Positions 36,324 to 45,167 of a DNA stretch of 64,000 nucleotides are shown one piece after another (position 1 is the stretch's first letter; each line of letters begins with the position of its first letter). Source of the stretch: Subtercola frigoramans (GTDB lineage Bacteria > Actinomycetota > Actinomycetes > Actinomycetales > Microbacteriaceae); contig NZ_JAFBBU010000001.1 of the NCBI RefSeq assembly GCF_016907385.1, positions 868,001-932,000 of the forward strand, given 5' to 3'. The notes under the pieces were generated by a model, which saw only the letters and a list, made by a program, of their open reading frames with translations, had not been told where the DNA came from and searched no databases. The translations under genes were made by a program, and so were the position numbers.

Positions 36324-37520
36324 TCAGCGACCGTAGGCCGACGCTGCCGGGCACTGGAAGGCATCCCGACCGGCAGCGAGCCCGACCTTGTTCAGATAGG
36401 TGATGACGATCCCGTACGCCTCGGGCAGCGTCGTCTCGGTGTAGAGGATCGTGTGAGTCTCGCAGTATTCGCGGGCGATCTGTTGCGCGGCCTTCAGGTG
36501 CGGGCGCGCCATGTTCGGGAAGAGGTGGTGCTCGACCTGGTAGTTCAGGCCACCCATGAACCAGTTGATGAACCAGCCGCCGCTGATGTTGCGCGAGGTC
36601 AGCACCTGGCGGCGAAGGAAGTCGACGCGGGAGTCCTTCGGCAACATCGGCATGCCCACGTGGTTCGGAGCGAATGATGAGCCCATGTACACACCGAACA
36701 CGGCCAGTTGCACACCGATGAAGGCGAAGGCCATACCCAGAGGCAGCATCAGGAAGATCACGGCGACATAGGCACCGATGCGGGCCAGGAGCATGGTGAT
36801 CTCAACGGCCCGTTTGTCGACCTTGCCCTTGCCGAAGACGGTACGGAAGCCGTGCACGTGCAGGTTCAGGCCCTCGAGCACGAGGATCGGAAAGAAGAAG
36901 TTGCCCTGGCGTTTTGTGAACCAGGCGTAGATTCCGCGGGTCTTCGCCGCGTCGTCTTCGGTGAACGAGACGACGTCCTGATCGATGTCGGGGTCTTTGC
37001 CGATGATGTTCGGGTTGGCGTGGTGACGGCTGTGTTTCGTCATCCACCAGGAGTAGCTGATTCCGACGAAGAGATTGGCGAGCATGCGGCCCACGATGTC
37101 GTTCGCCTTGCCCGATTCGAAGACCGCCCGGTGTGAGGCCTCGTGCGCCAGAAAGGCGAACTGGGTGAGGATCACGCCGAGAACGGCAGCCATCAGGAGC
37201 TGGTACCAGGAGTCGCCCAGGAGGATGAAGCCGGTGATCACTCCGCCGAGTGCGACGAGCAACGAACCGAACATCGCGTAGTAGTAGCCCGTGCTCCGGC
37301 GAAGCAGGCCCGCGTCACGCACGGTACGGAGGAGCGCCGAATATTCTGTGGTCGGGTTCGCACGGTTGCCGCCCGGCTTCGTGCGCGTGAACGTCACCAC
37401 AGGGGTCGAGGTACCCGACGCCGCCAGAGCGGCAGAAGACGCCGAGGAGTTCGAGGGCGCCGACGACATGGACGGCACAGACGTGGGCGGCACAGAAGCA
37501 TTCATAGACAGGCTGCTCAT
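36324..37520 (-). CDS. Membrane fatty acid desaturase (acyl-CoA/acyl-lipid type)
   Basis: A 398-residue enzyme with four main hydrophobic segments. The three di-iron histidine boxes are intact: HEASH, HSRHHANPN and QVEHHLFP, the last in the QxxHH form of front-end and linoleoyl-type desaturases. It introduces a double bond into fatty acyl chains of membrane lipids, using electrons from ferredoxin or a similar donor. The first 45 residues are a Ser/Ala/Pro-rich extension. The ATG at 37520 follows GAGG; the ATG at 37505 is also possible. Family members are cold-induced, which would suit a psychrotolerant host, but that is inference. The 222-base gap to the next gene shows no further gene. Confidence 0.9.
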   Translation of the reverse strand: MSSLSMNASVPPTSVPSMSSAPSNSSASSAALAASGTSTPVVTFTRTKPGGNRANPTTEYSALLRTVRDAGLLRRSTGYYYAMFGSLLVALGGVITGFILLGDSWYQLLMAAVLGVILTQFAFLAHEASHRAVFESGKANDIVGRMLANLFVGISYSWWMTKHSRHHANPNIIGKDPDIDQDVVSFTEDDAAKTRGIYAWFTKRQGNFFFPILVLEGLNLHVHGFRTVFGKGKVDKRAVEITMLLARIGAYVAVIFLMLPLGMAFAFIGVQLAVFGVYMGSSFAPNHVGMPMLPKDSRVDFLRRQVLTSRNISGGWFINWFMGGLNYQVEHHLFPNMARPHLKAAQQIAREYCETHTILYTETTLPEAYGIVITYLNKVGLAAGRDAFQCPAASAYGR

Positions 37521-37742
37521 CAGAGCCTCATTCCGCGGTTCGGCTTTGCAGAGAGTGCGGGTCGCACGAGGGCGATGCACCTTCATCGATATGGCAACCA
37601 AGGTCTGGGGCAACCTCTATTGACGCTACTGGGAAGCGTGCTGGGCCACGCGCAGAAGTCGGTCAGGAATCGGCTTTAGCGGCAAATCAGCAGGTTGGGC
37701 AGTGCGAGGATGAGCCGGGCGTCGAGGGCTGATCGACACCCA

Positions 37743-38582
37743 TCAGGAGAGGATGTCCTTGGTCGAGAATCGGCCGTACGCGAGCGCGCCGAAGACCAGC
37801 ACGTACGCGAGCTGCAGGACGGCGTTCGTGCCGAACGACGACCATTCGATGGGCTGGCGAAGCAGGTCGGCGAAGCTCAGCCAGTAGTGGCTGAAGAGCC
37901 ACGGATGCAGCCAGTCGAGTTGCGGCAGCGAATCCAGCACTTGCGAGACGATCGAGATGACGACGGTGGCCGCCATGGCACCCACGGGAATGTCTGTCAG
38001 TGTCGAGATGAACAACCCGATGGCCGAGAGACCCAGCAGTGAGACGGTCACGTAGGCGGCGATCACCAGCGCGCGAAGGGCTGCTTCGGGCACGCCGATG
38101 GTGTCGCCTGAGAGCAGTGTCACCGGACCGATGGGGAAGAGGGCTGCACCGATCAGTGCACCGGCGAGCGTGATCACGATCACGGCCGCCAGGCAGAAGG
38201 CGACGGCCCCGGCGTACTTCACGATCAGCAGCCGGCCCCGGCCGACGGGTGAGACCAGCAGATACCGGAGGGTGCTCGCACTGGCTTCACCGGCGATGGT
38301 GTCACCGGCGACGACGCCGACCGTCAGGGGCAGGAACAACGGAATGCAGATCGTCAGGGCGACCAGGCTGACGAACAGTCCGTTCTGGGTGATCTGGTCG
38401 AGAAAAGCGGGGCCCCTGCCCGATGGTGGCCGGGCCGTCGACACGCGTACGGCGACGGCGATCAACACCGGGATCGCGGCAAGCGCGGCCAGCATCACCC
38501 AGGTGCGCTGGCGGCGGAAGAGAACGGAGAGCTCCGACCCCAGCAGCGCCCATCCGGCGTTCGCCTTTCGCGGTGTCGTCAT
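37743..38582 (-). CDS. ABC transporter permease
   Basis: A 279-residue protein with six hydrophobic segments (for example WVMLAALAAIPVLIAVAV and ALRALVIAAYVTVSLLGLSA), of the ABC-2 exporter type. GDTIAGEASASTLRYLLVSP is the conserved cytoplasmic stretch that contacts the ATPase. It forms the membrane half of the exporter encoded with the ATPase just upstream. I start at ATG 38582; the gene begins 34 bases after the ATPase stop. Confidence 0.87.
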   Translation of the reverse strand: MTTPRKANAGWALLGSELSVLFRRQRTWVMLAALAAIPVLIAVAVRVSTARPPSGRGPAFLDQITQNGLFVSLVALTICIPLFLPLTVGVVAGDTIAGEASASTLRYLLVSPVGRGRLLIVKYAGAVAFCLAAVIVITLAGALIGAALFPIGPVTLLSGDTIGVPEAALRALVIAAYVTVSLLGLSAIGLFISTLTDIPVGAMAATVVISIVSQVLDSLPQLDWLHPWLFSHYWLSFADLLRQPIEWSSFGTNAVLQLAYVLVFGALAYGRFSTKDILS

Positions 38583-38616
38583 GAGCGCACCGGCTGCTCC
38601 ACCACCCCGTGATTCG

Positions 38617-39621
38617 TCACTGGGCAACGTCGAACCCCTCCCCGGTGAGAGCAACGAACAGGTCTTCGAGGGTGGCTCGTTCGACGGAGAAACCGCGCAC
38701 ACGGACTCCCTCGGCGACGAGTGCGGCAACGATCGACTCCGGAGGCCGGTCATCGCCGAGTGGGGCCGTCACGATTCCCTCTGTCGGCGCCTGTTCGGCC
38801 ACGGGGGTCGGATGATCGGGGTCGAGCCCGATCATCCGTAACACCCGTTCGGCCGCCGCCGTGTCCGGGGTCACCACTCGCGCGCGGGTCTGCCCCGCGA
38901 GCCGCAGTTCATCGAGACTGCCCTGGGCAACGAGTGAACCTGCGCTCATGACTGCTGCGTGGGTGCACATGTGCTCGATCTCGGCCAAGAGATGGCTCGA
39001 GACGAACACCGTCGTGCCTTCTTCGGTGAGCGAACGCACGAGGTTGCGCACCTCCCTGGTGCCCTGCGGGTCGAGGCCGTTGGTCGGCTCGTCGAGCACG
39101 ATCAGTTCGCGGGGGGTGAGCAGCGCATTCGCGATACCGAGCCGCTGCTTCATTCCCAGCGAGTAGGCTCGCACCTTCTTGTCGGCGGCGTGGCTGAGGC
39201 CGACCCTCTCGAGCGCTTCATCGACCCGTGCGCGCCGGGTACTGCTCGAGACGAAGCGATCGGCCGAATCCAGTCGACGAAGGTTCGCGGCCCCGGAGAG
39301 GAAAGGATAGAAGCCGGGGCCTTCTATCAGGGCGCCGACTCGGGGCAGAACGTCGGGAAGCATCTTCGGGAGCGCGCGGCCCAGCACACTCACCTCGCCC
39401 GACGTCGCAGAGGCCAACCCGAGCAGCACCCGGATGGTCGTGGTCTTGCCCGAGCCGTTCGGGCCGAGAAAGCCGAACACCGACCCGCGAGGCACAGCGA
39501 GGTCGATGCTGTTGACGGCGGTCTGCTTGCCGAACCTCTTGGTCAGGCTGTGGGTCTCGATGGCGAGTTCGCCCGACGCCGCCGCGGCCGCGGAGGCGAG
39601 TGGCGCGGGAGTTGCAGCCAC
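38617..39621 (-). CDS. ABC transporter ATP-binding protein
   Basis: A 334-residue ATPase. Walker A is GPNGSGKTT, the signature is YSLGMKQRLGIAN, Walker B is LIVLDEPTNGLDP, and SSHLLAEIEHM holds the H-loop. The C-terminal 90 residues are the extension typical of ABC-2 exporters (for lipids, antibiotics or peptides). The GTG at 39621 shares one base with the stop of the LolA-like gene. Nothing identifies the substrate; pairing with a LolA-like exported protein hints at a lipid or lipoprotein-related cargo. Confidence 0.9.
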   Translation of the reverse strand: MAATPAPLASAAAAASGELAIETHSLTKRFGKQTAVNSIDLAVPRGSVFGFLGPNGSGKTTTIRVLLGLASATSGEVSVLGRALPKMLPDVLPRVGALIEGPGFYPFLSGAANLRRLDSADRFVSSSTRRARVDEALERVGLSHAADKKVRAYSLGMKQRLGIANALLTPRELIVLDEPTNGLDPQGTREVRNLVRSLTEEGTTVFVSSHLLAEIEHMCTHAAVMSAGSLVAQGSLDELRLAGQTRARVVTPDTAAAERVLRMIGLDPDHPTPVAEQAPTEGIVTAPLGDDRPPESIVAALVAEGVRVRGFSVERATLEDLFVALTGEGFDVAQ

Positions 39622-40760
39622 TACTTGGCCGCGGCGGCCGCCTGGAGCTGGGCTGCAGGCACCGACCCAGCCAGCACGCGGCCGTCGCTCGTGATGAAGA
39701 CCGTCACGAGAGTGCTCTGCAGAACGTGGCCTCCGTCAACCGGGGTCGTGAGGCCTGCAAACAACGGAGAACTGGTCAGAGCGCTGAGGTCGGTGCTGTT
39801 CGAGGCCGGCAGCTCGACGATGGAACTCCAGCCCGTGCCGATCACGGTCGGCTTGCTGGAATCCGACGGGGTCGGGGGGGTCTCCGATTCGATGCCCCTG
39901 GTTGGTGCCGTCTTCTCTGTCACGGTTGTTCCGGCCGGTGGGGTGAAGGTGAAGAGATCGGCAGAGGGGGTGTCGAGGCTCAGCGAGGTGAACGCCGTGC
40001 TGAACGCGGTGTCGCTCGCCCCGCGCGCAGTGACCTGCACCTGCAGGGGCATCCCGGTCGCCGAGTCGACGGCGATCGAGACGGTGCCGACCAGGGTGTC
40101 CGTGGCCTGTGGCGAGAGGATCAGGTCGTAGGCCGACCGGCCGGCGACGGTGACGTCGCCCCCGACCGAGACATTCGTGGACGGGTCGACTGCTGCGAGG
40201 AACTTCTGCGCAAGCTGGTTTGGCGTCTGTGGTGCGGCAACAGGATTGCCTGGGTCGGCTGCCTTGTCGGTGTTGGCGGGCAGGGTCGTGTGAACGGCGG
40301 TCTGCTTGCTTGAATCGTAGGCCCAGACATCCGTGCCGTTCGAAATCACATCGCGCTCTGCCAATTGGTCGAGGACCTGTATGCGGGCCTGGGTGTGGCC
40401 TGTACCGGAGGCGTCTACACCTGATGCATCAACATAGACACGTGCGGTGTGTGAACCGGTGAGGAGTTCGAGTGCCGAGGCGGCATCGGCGGTCGACGAG
40501 CCGGATGATCCTGACCCAGCGGTGCCGGAGGTGGGTAACTCGGGCAGGCCGAGGTTCGATGACTGGGTGACCGTGCCCGAGAACGCCGTGATCGAACTGT
40601 TGCCGATCATGGCGATGACCTCTTGCGGGGTCTTCGACGGAAGGTTCGCGGTCGCGTTGGCGGCGACTGCATCGGCGGAGATCGGTACGGCGATGGCGAC
40701 TCCGGCGATCAGCACCGGCACGGCGAGTGCCGGCATCCACCGTTTGACGTTGCGATTCAT
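39621..40760 (-). CDS. Secreted LolA-like protein
   Basis: A 379-residue exported protein. The N-terminus MNRNVKRWMPALAVPVLIAG plus VAIAVP is a signal sequence. The mature part shows a repeated beta pattern: ITAFSGTVTQSSNLGLPEL, DVWAYDSSKQTAVHTTLP, and AGRSAYDLILSPQATDTLVG with VSIAVDSATGMPLQVQV, as in LolA/LppX-like half-barrels that hold a lipid. AGGAGG lies ten bases before the ATG at 40760. First gene of an operon with an ABC ATPase and permease. Cargo unknown. Confidence 0.8.
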   Translation of the reverse strand: MNRNVKRWMPALAVPVLIAGVAIAVPISADAVAANATANLPSKTPQEVIAMIGNSSITAFSGTVTQSSNLGLPELPTSGTAGSGSSGSSTADAASALELLTGSHTARVYVDASGVDASGTGHTQARIQVLDQLAERDVISNGTDVWAYDSSKQTAVHTTLPANTDKAADPGNPVAAPQTPNQLAQKFLAAVDPSTNVSVGGDVTVAGRSAYDLILSPQATDTLVGTVSIAVDSATGMPLQVQVTARGASDTAFSTAFTSLSLDTPSADLFTFTPPAGTTVTEKTAPTRGIESETPPTPSDSSKPTVIGTGWSSIVELPASNSTDLSALTSSPLFAGLTTPVDGGHVLQSTLVTVFITSDGRVLAGSVPAAQLQAAAAAK

Positions 40761-40904
40761 GAGCGACGAGCCTCCTGCACACCCGCACTGACTGAGCGGA
40801 TGCGAGCGAGAATACACCCGCCAGCCGTCAGTTGCCTCAGCGTTGTCTGACCGATTCTCCACGGTGTTTCGAGGCGGTCTCTGGGCGGTCGCGCCGGCTC
40901 GTCT

Positions 40905-42557
40905 CTAGCGTGCGGTCACCGTCACGACAGGTGATTTCGGCGCGGCCGTTGCAGAGACCTGAAGGCCGACCCTGACCGTCTGACCCGCACTGAGCTTTGC
41001 TGCCCAGTCGGCGCCGGTGCAGGTGATCGAAGTGTGGGCCGAGATCGTGCAGTTCATACCCCAGGCATTCACGATGGAGGTCGACGCGGTGTCAGGCCAG
41101 GTGACGCTCCAGCCGGCTGCGCCCGTCGGGCTCGTCACTTCGATGTCTGCGACATAGCCGGCTCCCCACGCGCTCTGCAGCATCCATTTCGCGGTGACGG
41201 TCGGCTTCTGCGTGGGCGTGGGCGTGGGCGTGGGTGTGGGTGTGATCGTGGGCTTCGGAGTCGGAGTGACCGTCGGTTTCGGGGTGGGTGTCGGCGTGGC
41301 CGTAGGTTTCGGTGTGGGCGAAGGTGTGACGGTGGGCTTGGGTGTCGGCGTGGGGGTGGCCGTCGGCGTCGGGGTCTGCACCGGTGTCGGTGTACCTGCT
41401 CCGAGAAGGGGCTGAAGTGCAGCCAGCTTTTCCGTCTGCGGTGTGACCCAGTCGTCTTTCACCAGCCCGCCGGTGTCGCCGCTGTTCGGGTTGAACGACC
41501 AGTAGGCGAAGCTCATGGAGTTGTCTGCCAGGTAGCTGACGATGGAGCTCAACCATTTGCGGTCGGAGTCGGTCTCGAGCTTCGTTCCGAATTCGCCGAG
41601 CAAGACGGGCGCCGAGCCTGTCTTGGCGATGAAGCCCCAGTTCTTGTCCCAGACCCCCGCGAGATTCGCCGGGTAGTTCGACGCAGAGAACCACGTCTGG
41701 TTGTAGACGGTGGAGGGGTAGTCGTGGGGGGAGTAGACCACATGGTTCGGCACCGTGAGGGTGACCGGCTTCGAAGCAACACCCTGGAGCCCACCGCCCC
41801 ACCAGGTGGAGCTGCCGTCTGCCTGCTTCTCGACACCTTCGACGATGACGAGCAGATTCGGGTTGACGGTCTGCACGGCGTTGCCTGCGCGCGTGGCGGC
41901 GGCCTGCCAGTCGGTGGCGGCATTGCCGCATCCCCAGCACGCCGTGTCGTGCGGCTCGTTGTGCAGGTCGACTCCGATGACGGTGGGGTCATTCACGTAG
42001 CGCTTGGCGAGCATCTTCCAGTCACTGATCCACGAGGCTTCGCTGTATGCGCCCGTGTACCACAGGGAGGACTGGGAGCCGGAGTCGGGGCGGTGCTGGT
42101 CGAGAAACACGTTGAGGCCGTAGACCCTCGCCCGGGCAACCACCGCATCCATGATCTGAAGCGGAGTGAGGCCCTGCAGTGTGGGGTTCACCTGGTAGTT
42201 GATCGAGTTGCTGGTCTTCGCGGCAAGGCACTCGTTCGAGAAGGGCAGGCGAAGGGTGTTGAATCCCATCGACTTGATCTGTGCCAGGCCGGAATCAAGG
42301 CTGATCGACCAGAGTCCATGCGGTGCGCAGTTGGACGTCTCGAGTCCGAACCATGCCGCGCCCTTGATGACGTAGGGGGCGTTGGCGGCCGTCTTGATGG
42401 TGGCGCCGTCGGTGTGCAGCCATCCAGAGCCAGTTGCCGTGACCGCAGCGGCAGGTGCGTGGGCTGGTGTCGCGGCCGAGGCCACCGAGACGCCGCTGGC
42501 GACGAGGGCGATCGCACTGATCGCCGTGACGATGCGGCCGGGCAGACTCAGTCTCAT
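40905..42557 (-). CDS. Secreted GH5 endoglucanase with C-terminal CBM2
   Basis: A 550-residue cellulase. A signal peptide (about 1-29, cleaved after ASA) is followed by a GH5 catalytic domain (about 45-385). Glu201 in DLHNEPHD is the acid/base and Glu322 in LLGEFGTK the nucleophile. A Pro/Thr linker of PTPTPKPT units (about 392-445) joins a family 2 carbohydrate-binding module (about 450-550) with the spaced Trp residues and [16 protein letters not shown] near the end. It cuts cellulose or beta-glucan outside the cell. A CebR-like half-site lies 20-30 bases upstream of the start, linking it to the cellobiose operon. The linker coding region is a repetitive GGTGTGGG-type tract on the plus strand. 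Confidence 0.92.
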   Translation of the reverse strand: MRLSLPGRIVTAISAIALVASGVSVASAATPAHAPAAAVTATGSGWLHTDGATIKTAANAPYVIKGAAWFGLETSNCAPHGLWSISLDSGLAQIKSMGFNTLRLPFSNECLAAKTSNSINYQVNPTLQGLTPLQIMDAVVARARVYGLNVFLDQHRPDSGSQSSLWYTGAYSEASWISDWKMLAKRYVNDPTVIGVDLHNEPHDTACWGCGNAATDWQAAATRAGNAVQTVNPNLLVIVEGVEKQADGSSTWWGGGLQGVASKPVTLTVPNHVVYSPHDYPSTVYNQTWFSASNYPANLAGVWDKNWGFIAKTGSAPVLLGEFGTKLETDSDRKWLSSIVSYLADNSMSFAYWSFNPNSGDTGGLVKDDWVTPQTEKLAALQPLLGAGTPTPVQTPTPTATPTPTPKPTVTPSPTPKPTATPTPTPKPTVTPTPKPTITPTPTPTPTPTQKPTVTAKWMLQSAWGAGYVADIEVTSPTGAAGWSVTWPDTASTSIVNAWGMNCTISAHTSITCTGADWAAKLSAGQTVRVGLQVSATAAPKSPVVTVTAR

Positions 42558-42577
42558 GTCAATCCATCAGGGGGTCA

Positions 42578-42586
42578 GAGAGCGCT
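42578..42586. promoter_or_regulatory. Imperfect CebR-type box upstream of the cellulase gene
   Basis: GAGAGCGCT matches nine bases of the perfect operator TGAGAGCGCTCTCA seen at the cellobiose operon; the other arm is degraded (GGATTA). It lies 21-29 bases before the GH5 start codon. Confidence 0.4.
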
Positions 42587-42744
42587 GGATTACAGGGGGG
42601 TTCAGTGACGAGCGGTGGTGTTGCTTCAGCGTAGGGTACGTCGGCAGCATTTCCCGAATTGGTGCCACCAGAACGGGGGAGACGATCCGAGCGCGTCTGT
42701 CGACGGGATAACATTGCGGGCGGAAACCGCAACAGAGAAAGCCG

Positions 42745-43620
42745 ATGATGACCGACACTTCCCGCCCTGAAGGCACCACGACTTCTGCGTACCGTGCAGA
42801 CCAGATCCCCGCCGAAATCGCTCGCTCGTGGTTGTTGGTTGCGGCCACGCGCCCAGAGACGTTCGATGAAGTGGCGAGCTCACGCGCAGACCAGATCGTT
42901 CTCGACATCGAAGACGCGGTCGACCCCAAACTCAAGCCGGCCGCGCGAAACGATGTTGTTGCGTGGCTGAGCAACGGAGGCAGCGCGTGGGTCCGAATCA
43001 ATGACCACAGCACCCCGTTCTGGTCGGACGACGTAGACGCCCTCAAAGGTCTTCCCGGCCTCCTCGGCGTGATGCTCGCGAAGACCGAGTCCGGTGCCCA
43101 CGTCACCGAGACGTTCGACCGCCTCGGAGGAGGCACCGCCGTCATCGCGTTGATCGAGTCGGCACTCGGCATCGAAGAGGCCCGGTCGATCGCCGAGGCA
43201 CGAGGAGCTTTCCGGCTGGCGTTCGGCAGCGGAGACTACCGTCGTGACACCGGTACGGGCGCAGACGATCTCGCCATGGCCTACCCCCGGTCGCGTCTCG
43301 TTGTGGCCAGCCGCATCGGCGGCCTGCCCGGCCCGATCGACGGCCCCACCGTCGGCAGCAGTCACCCTGTCCTTCGCGAGCAGTCTGCGCTCGCCGTCAC
43401 ACTCGGGCTCACGGGAAAGCTGTGCCTCGATGTCGAGCAGCTGCCGGTGATCAACGAGGTCATCAGCCCGACGCGCTCTGACGCCACGTGGGCCCGCGAC
43501 TTCCTCGACGATTTCGAGTCGCGGGGGCGGGTCATCCGTGATGGCAGCGACCTGCCGCGCCTCGGCCGCGCCCAGAAGATCGACAAGCTCGCCCAGGCCT
43601 TCGGTATCAAACCGCTCTGA
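42745..43620 (+). CDS. CitE/HpcH-type lyase or aldolase
   Basis: A 291-residue TIM-barrel protein. ARSWLLVAATRPETFDEV with ADQIVLDIEDAVDPKLK is the CitE N-terminal signature (DLEDAV), and AVIALIESALGIEEARSIA carries the catalytic Glu. LAFGSGDYRRDTG replaces the usual LGxxDL of malyl- or citryl-CoA lyases. It probably splits or joins a beta-hydroxyacyl-CoA or acid using Mg. The substrate is unknown; single CitE-like genes of this kind are common in actinobacteria. AGAAAG lies just before the ATG. Confidence 0.82.
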   Translation: MMTDTSRPEGTTTSAYRADQIPAEIARSWLLVAATRPETFDEVASSRADQIVLDIEDAVDPKLKPAARNDVVAWLSNGGSAWVRINDHSTPFWSDDVDALKGLPGLLGVMLAKTESGAHVTETFDRLGGGTAVIALIESALGIEEARSIAEARGAFRLAFGSGDYRRDTGTGADDLAMAYPRSRLVVASRIGGLPGPIDGPTVGSSHPVLREQSALAVTLGLTGKLCLDVEQLPVINEVISPTRSDATWARDFLDDFESRGRVIRDGSDLPRLGRAQKIDKLAQAFGIKPL

Positions 43621-43646
43621 CTCGCGAGACCCATCCCGGGTCATGC

Positions 43647-43700
43647 GTGCGGGCAGAAAAACACCCAAAGTTGCGTTCTTGGGTGTTTTTCTGCCCGCAC
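43647..43700. terminator. Bidirectional intrinsic terminator with a 22-bp perfect stem
   Basis: Arms 43647-43668 and 43679-43700 are perfectly complementary over 22 bases with a 10-base loop. The inner part pairs ACACCCAA with TTGGGTGT, flanked on each strand by a run of five T, so the structure can stop transcription from both sides. It lies between the convergent citE-like and dfrA genes. Confidence 0.85.
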
Positions 43701-43727
43701 TACAGGGGTAGCAGAGTGGCGTGCAGG

Positions 43728-44207
43728 TCAGCGGGTGTAGGTGACGAAGCGGTAGCGGATGCCCGTGGCCGACTCGAGCCACGGTGAAGACGTGGCGCGC
43801 TCCCACGTCGCGTCGATCGCAGGAGCAAGGGTGTCGCCCTTCACGCCGAGGTCGAGCTCAGTCACTTCGAGCCTGGTCGCCGACGGCATGGCCTGCCGGT
43901 ACAGCTCCCCGCCGCCGATCACCCAGAGGATTGCGTCGTCGTCGGAGGAGACCTCGGCGAGACTGTGCACGACCTCTGCGCCGGGGGATGCCCAACTTGC
44001 GTCGCGCGTCAGCACGAGGTTACGGCGACCGGGCAGCGGCCTGAACCTCTCGGGCAGCGAGTCCCAGGTGCGCCGGCCCATCAGCACGGTGTCGCCGAGG
44101 GTCAGCTCCTTGAAGTGCGCGAGGTCTTCGGGCAGTCGCCAGGGGATCGTGCCGCCGTGGCCGATCACGCCTCCGCGGGCTTCGGCCCAGATCATCCCGA
44201 GCGTCAT
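43728..44207 (-). CDS. dfrA: Dihydrofolate reductase
   Basis: A 159-residue DHFR. MIWAEARGGVIGHGGTIPW is the N-terminal signature, Asp28 in PEDLAHFK is the catalytic acid, MGRRTWDSLP and VIGGGELYRQAMP bind NADPH. It regenerates tetrahydrofolate consumed by ThyA, whose gene lies directly upstream on the same strand. The start ATG overlaps the stop of the intervening 35-codon frame (ATGA). Confidence 0.95.
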   Translation of the reverse strand: MTLGMIWAEARGGVIGHGGTIPWRLPEDLAHFKELTLGDTVLMGRRTWDSLPERFRPLPGRRNLVLTRDASWASPGAEVVHSLAEVSSDDDAILWVIGGGELYRQAMPSATRLEVTELDLGVKGDTLAPAIDATWERATSSPWLESATGIRYRFVTYTR

Positions 44208-44311
44208 GCGATTGCCGTGCCCGCTGAGATGGCGGCGGCAGTGACAGCAGTGGTGAAAGCAGCGGTGACCTTGACGACTGACCGGTTACCCGCACCTGCG
44301 AAGGCGCTCAT
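44204..44311 (-). CDS. Possible 35-residue micro-protein bridging thyA and dfrA
   Basis: An open frame [19 protein letters not shown] that continues through an Ala/Thr-rich hydrophobic stretch to AISAGTAIA. Its ATG overlaps the thyA stop as ATGA, and its TGA overlaps the dfrA ATG as ATGA, so it fills the gap exactly. It may be a coupling frame that lets ribosomes run from thyA to dfrA, or a tiny membrane-associated peptide. No family known. Confidence 0.4.
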   Translation of the reverse strand: MSAFAGAGNRSVVKVTAAFTTAVTAAAISAGTAIA

Positions 44312-45117
44312 ACGGCGACCGGCGCCTTGATCGCTGGGTGGTGCTGGTAGCCGACGATCTCGAAGTCGCCGAATTCGTAGTCGAAGATGCTCGCGGGCAC
44401 CCGGTTGATCGTCAGGGTCGGCAGCGGGTACGGGTCGCGGCTCAACTGCTCGGTGACCTGCTCGCGGTGGTTGTCGTAGATGTGGCAGTCGCCGCCGGTC
44501 CAGATGAAGTCGCCCACCTCGAGACCCGCCTGCGCCGCCACCATGTGGGTGAGCAGCGCGTAGCTGGCGATGTTGAACGGCACCCCGAGGAACATGTCGG
44601 CGCTGCGCTGGTACAACTGGCACGAGAGCTTGCCGTCGGCGACGTAGAACTGGAAGAAGGCGTGGCAGGGCGCCAGTGCCATCGAGGGGATGTCGGCGAC
44701 GTTCCAGGCCGACACGATCATCCGCCGGCTGTCGGGGTCTGTCTTCAGGGTGTGGATGACCTGGCTGATCTGGTCGATGTGCGAGCCGTCTGGCGTGGGC
44801 CACGACCGCCACTGCACCCCGTAGACCGGGCCGAGCTCGCCGTCGGCGTCTGCCCATTCGTTCCAGATCGTGACACCGTTCTCCTGCAACCACCCGACGT
44901 TGCTCTCGCCGCGCAGGAACCAGAGCAGCTCGTAGGCGATGGACTTGAAGTGCACGCGCTTCGTGGTGATGAGGGGAAAGCCCTTACTCAGATCGAAACG
45001 CAGCTGGGCGCCGAAGACACTCGTGGTGCCGGTGCCTGTGCGGTCTGACTTGGCCGAGCCCGCTTCGAGAGTGTGGCGCAGCAGGTCTTCATACGGGGTC
45101 GCGAGTGAAGTAATCAT
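44308..45117 (-). CDS. thyA: Thymidylate synthase ThyA
   Basis: A 269-residue enzyme that methylates dUMP with methylenetetrahydrofolate. Cys151 in [12 protein letters not shown] is the nucleophile, [13 protein letters not shown] (about 24-36) the phosphate-binding Arg loop, and [16 protein letters not shown] precedes the active site. The C-terminus ends KAPVAV, as in classic ThyA proteins. The ATG at 45117 is used; an in-frame start at 45144 adds no conserved residues. It heads the thyA-dfrA unit. Confidence 0.95.
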   Translation of the reverse strand: MITSLATPYEDLLRHTLEAGSAKSDRTGTGTTSVFGAQLRFDLSKGFPLITTKRVHFKSIAYELLWFLRGESNVGWLQENGVTIWNEWADADGELGPVYGVQWRSWPTPDGSHIDQISQVIHTLKTDPDSRRMIVSAWNVADIPSMALAPCHAFFQFYVADGKLSCQLYQRSADMFLGVPFNIASYALLTHMVAAQAGLEVGDFIWTGGDCHIYDNHREQVTEQLSRDPYPLPTLTINRVPASIFDYEFGDFEIVGYQHHPAIKAPVAV

Positions 45118-45167
45118 CGGTTCGAGAGTACGGCAATCACGCATGGAATCGGGCTTACGATTCAGCT

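Noticed and set aside
41190..41400. CRISPR-like short repeats
   Set aside because: The periodicity is GGTGTGGG-type coding for the Pro/Thr linker of the cellulase; units are 6-12 bases and there are no unique spacers.
41034..42608. A 524-codon plus-strand frame opposite the cellulase gene
   Set aside because: Antisense to GH5-CBM2; its Gly/Val/Arg-rich middle is only the complement of the Pro/Thr linker.
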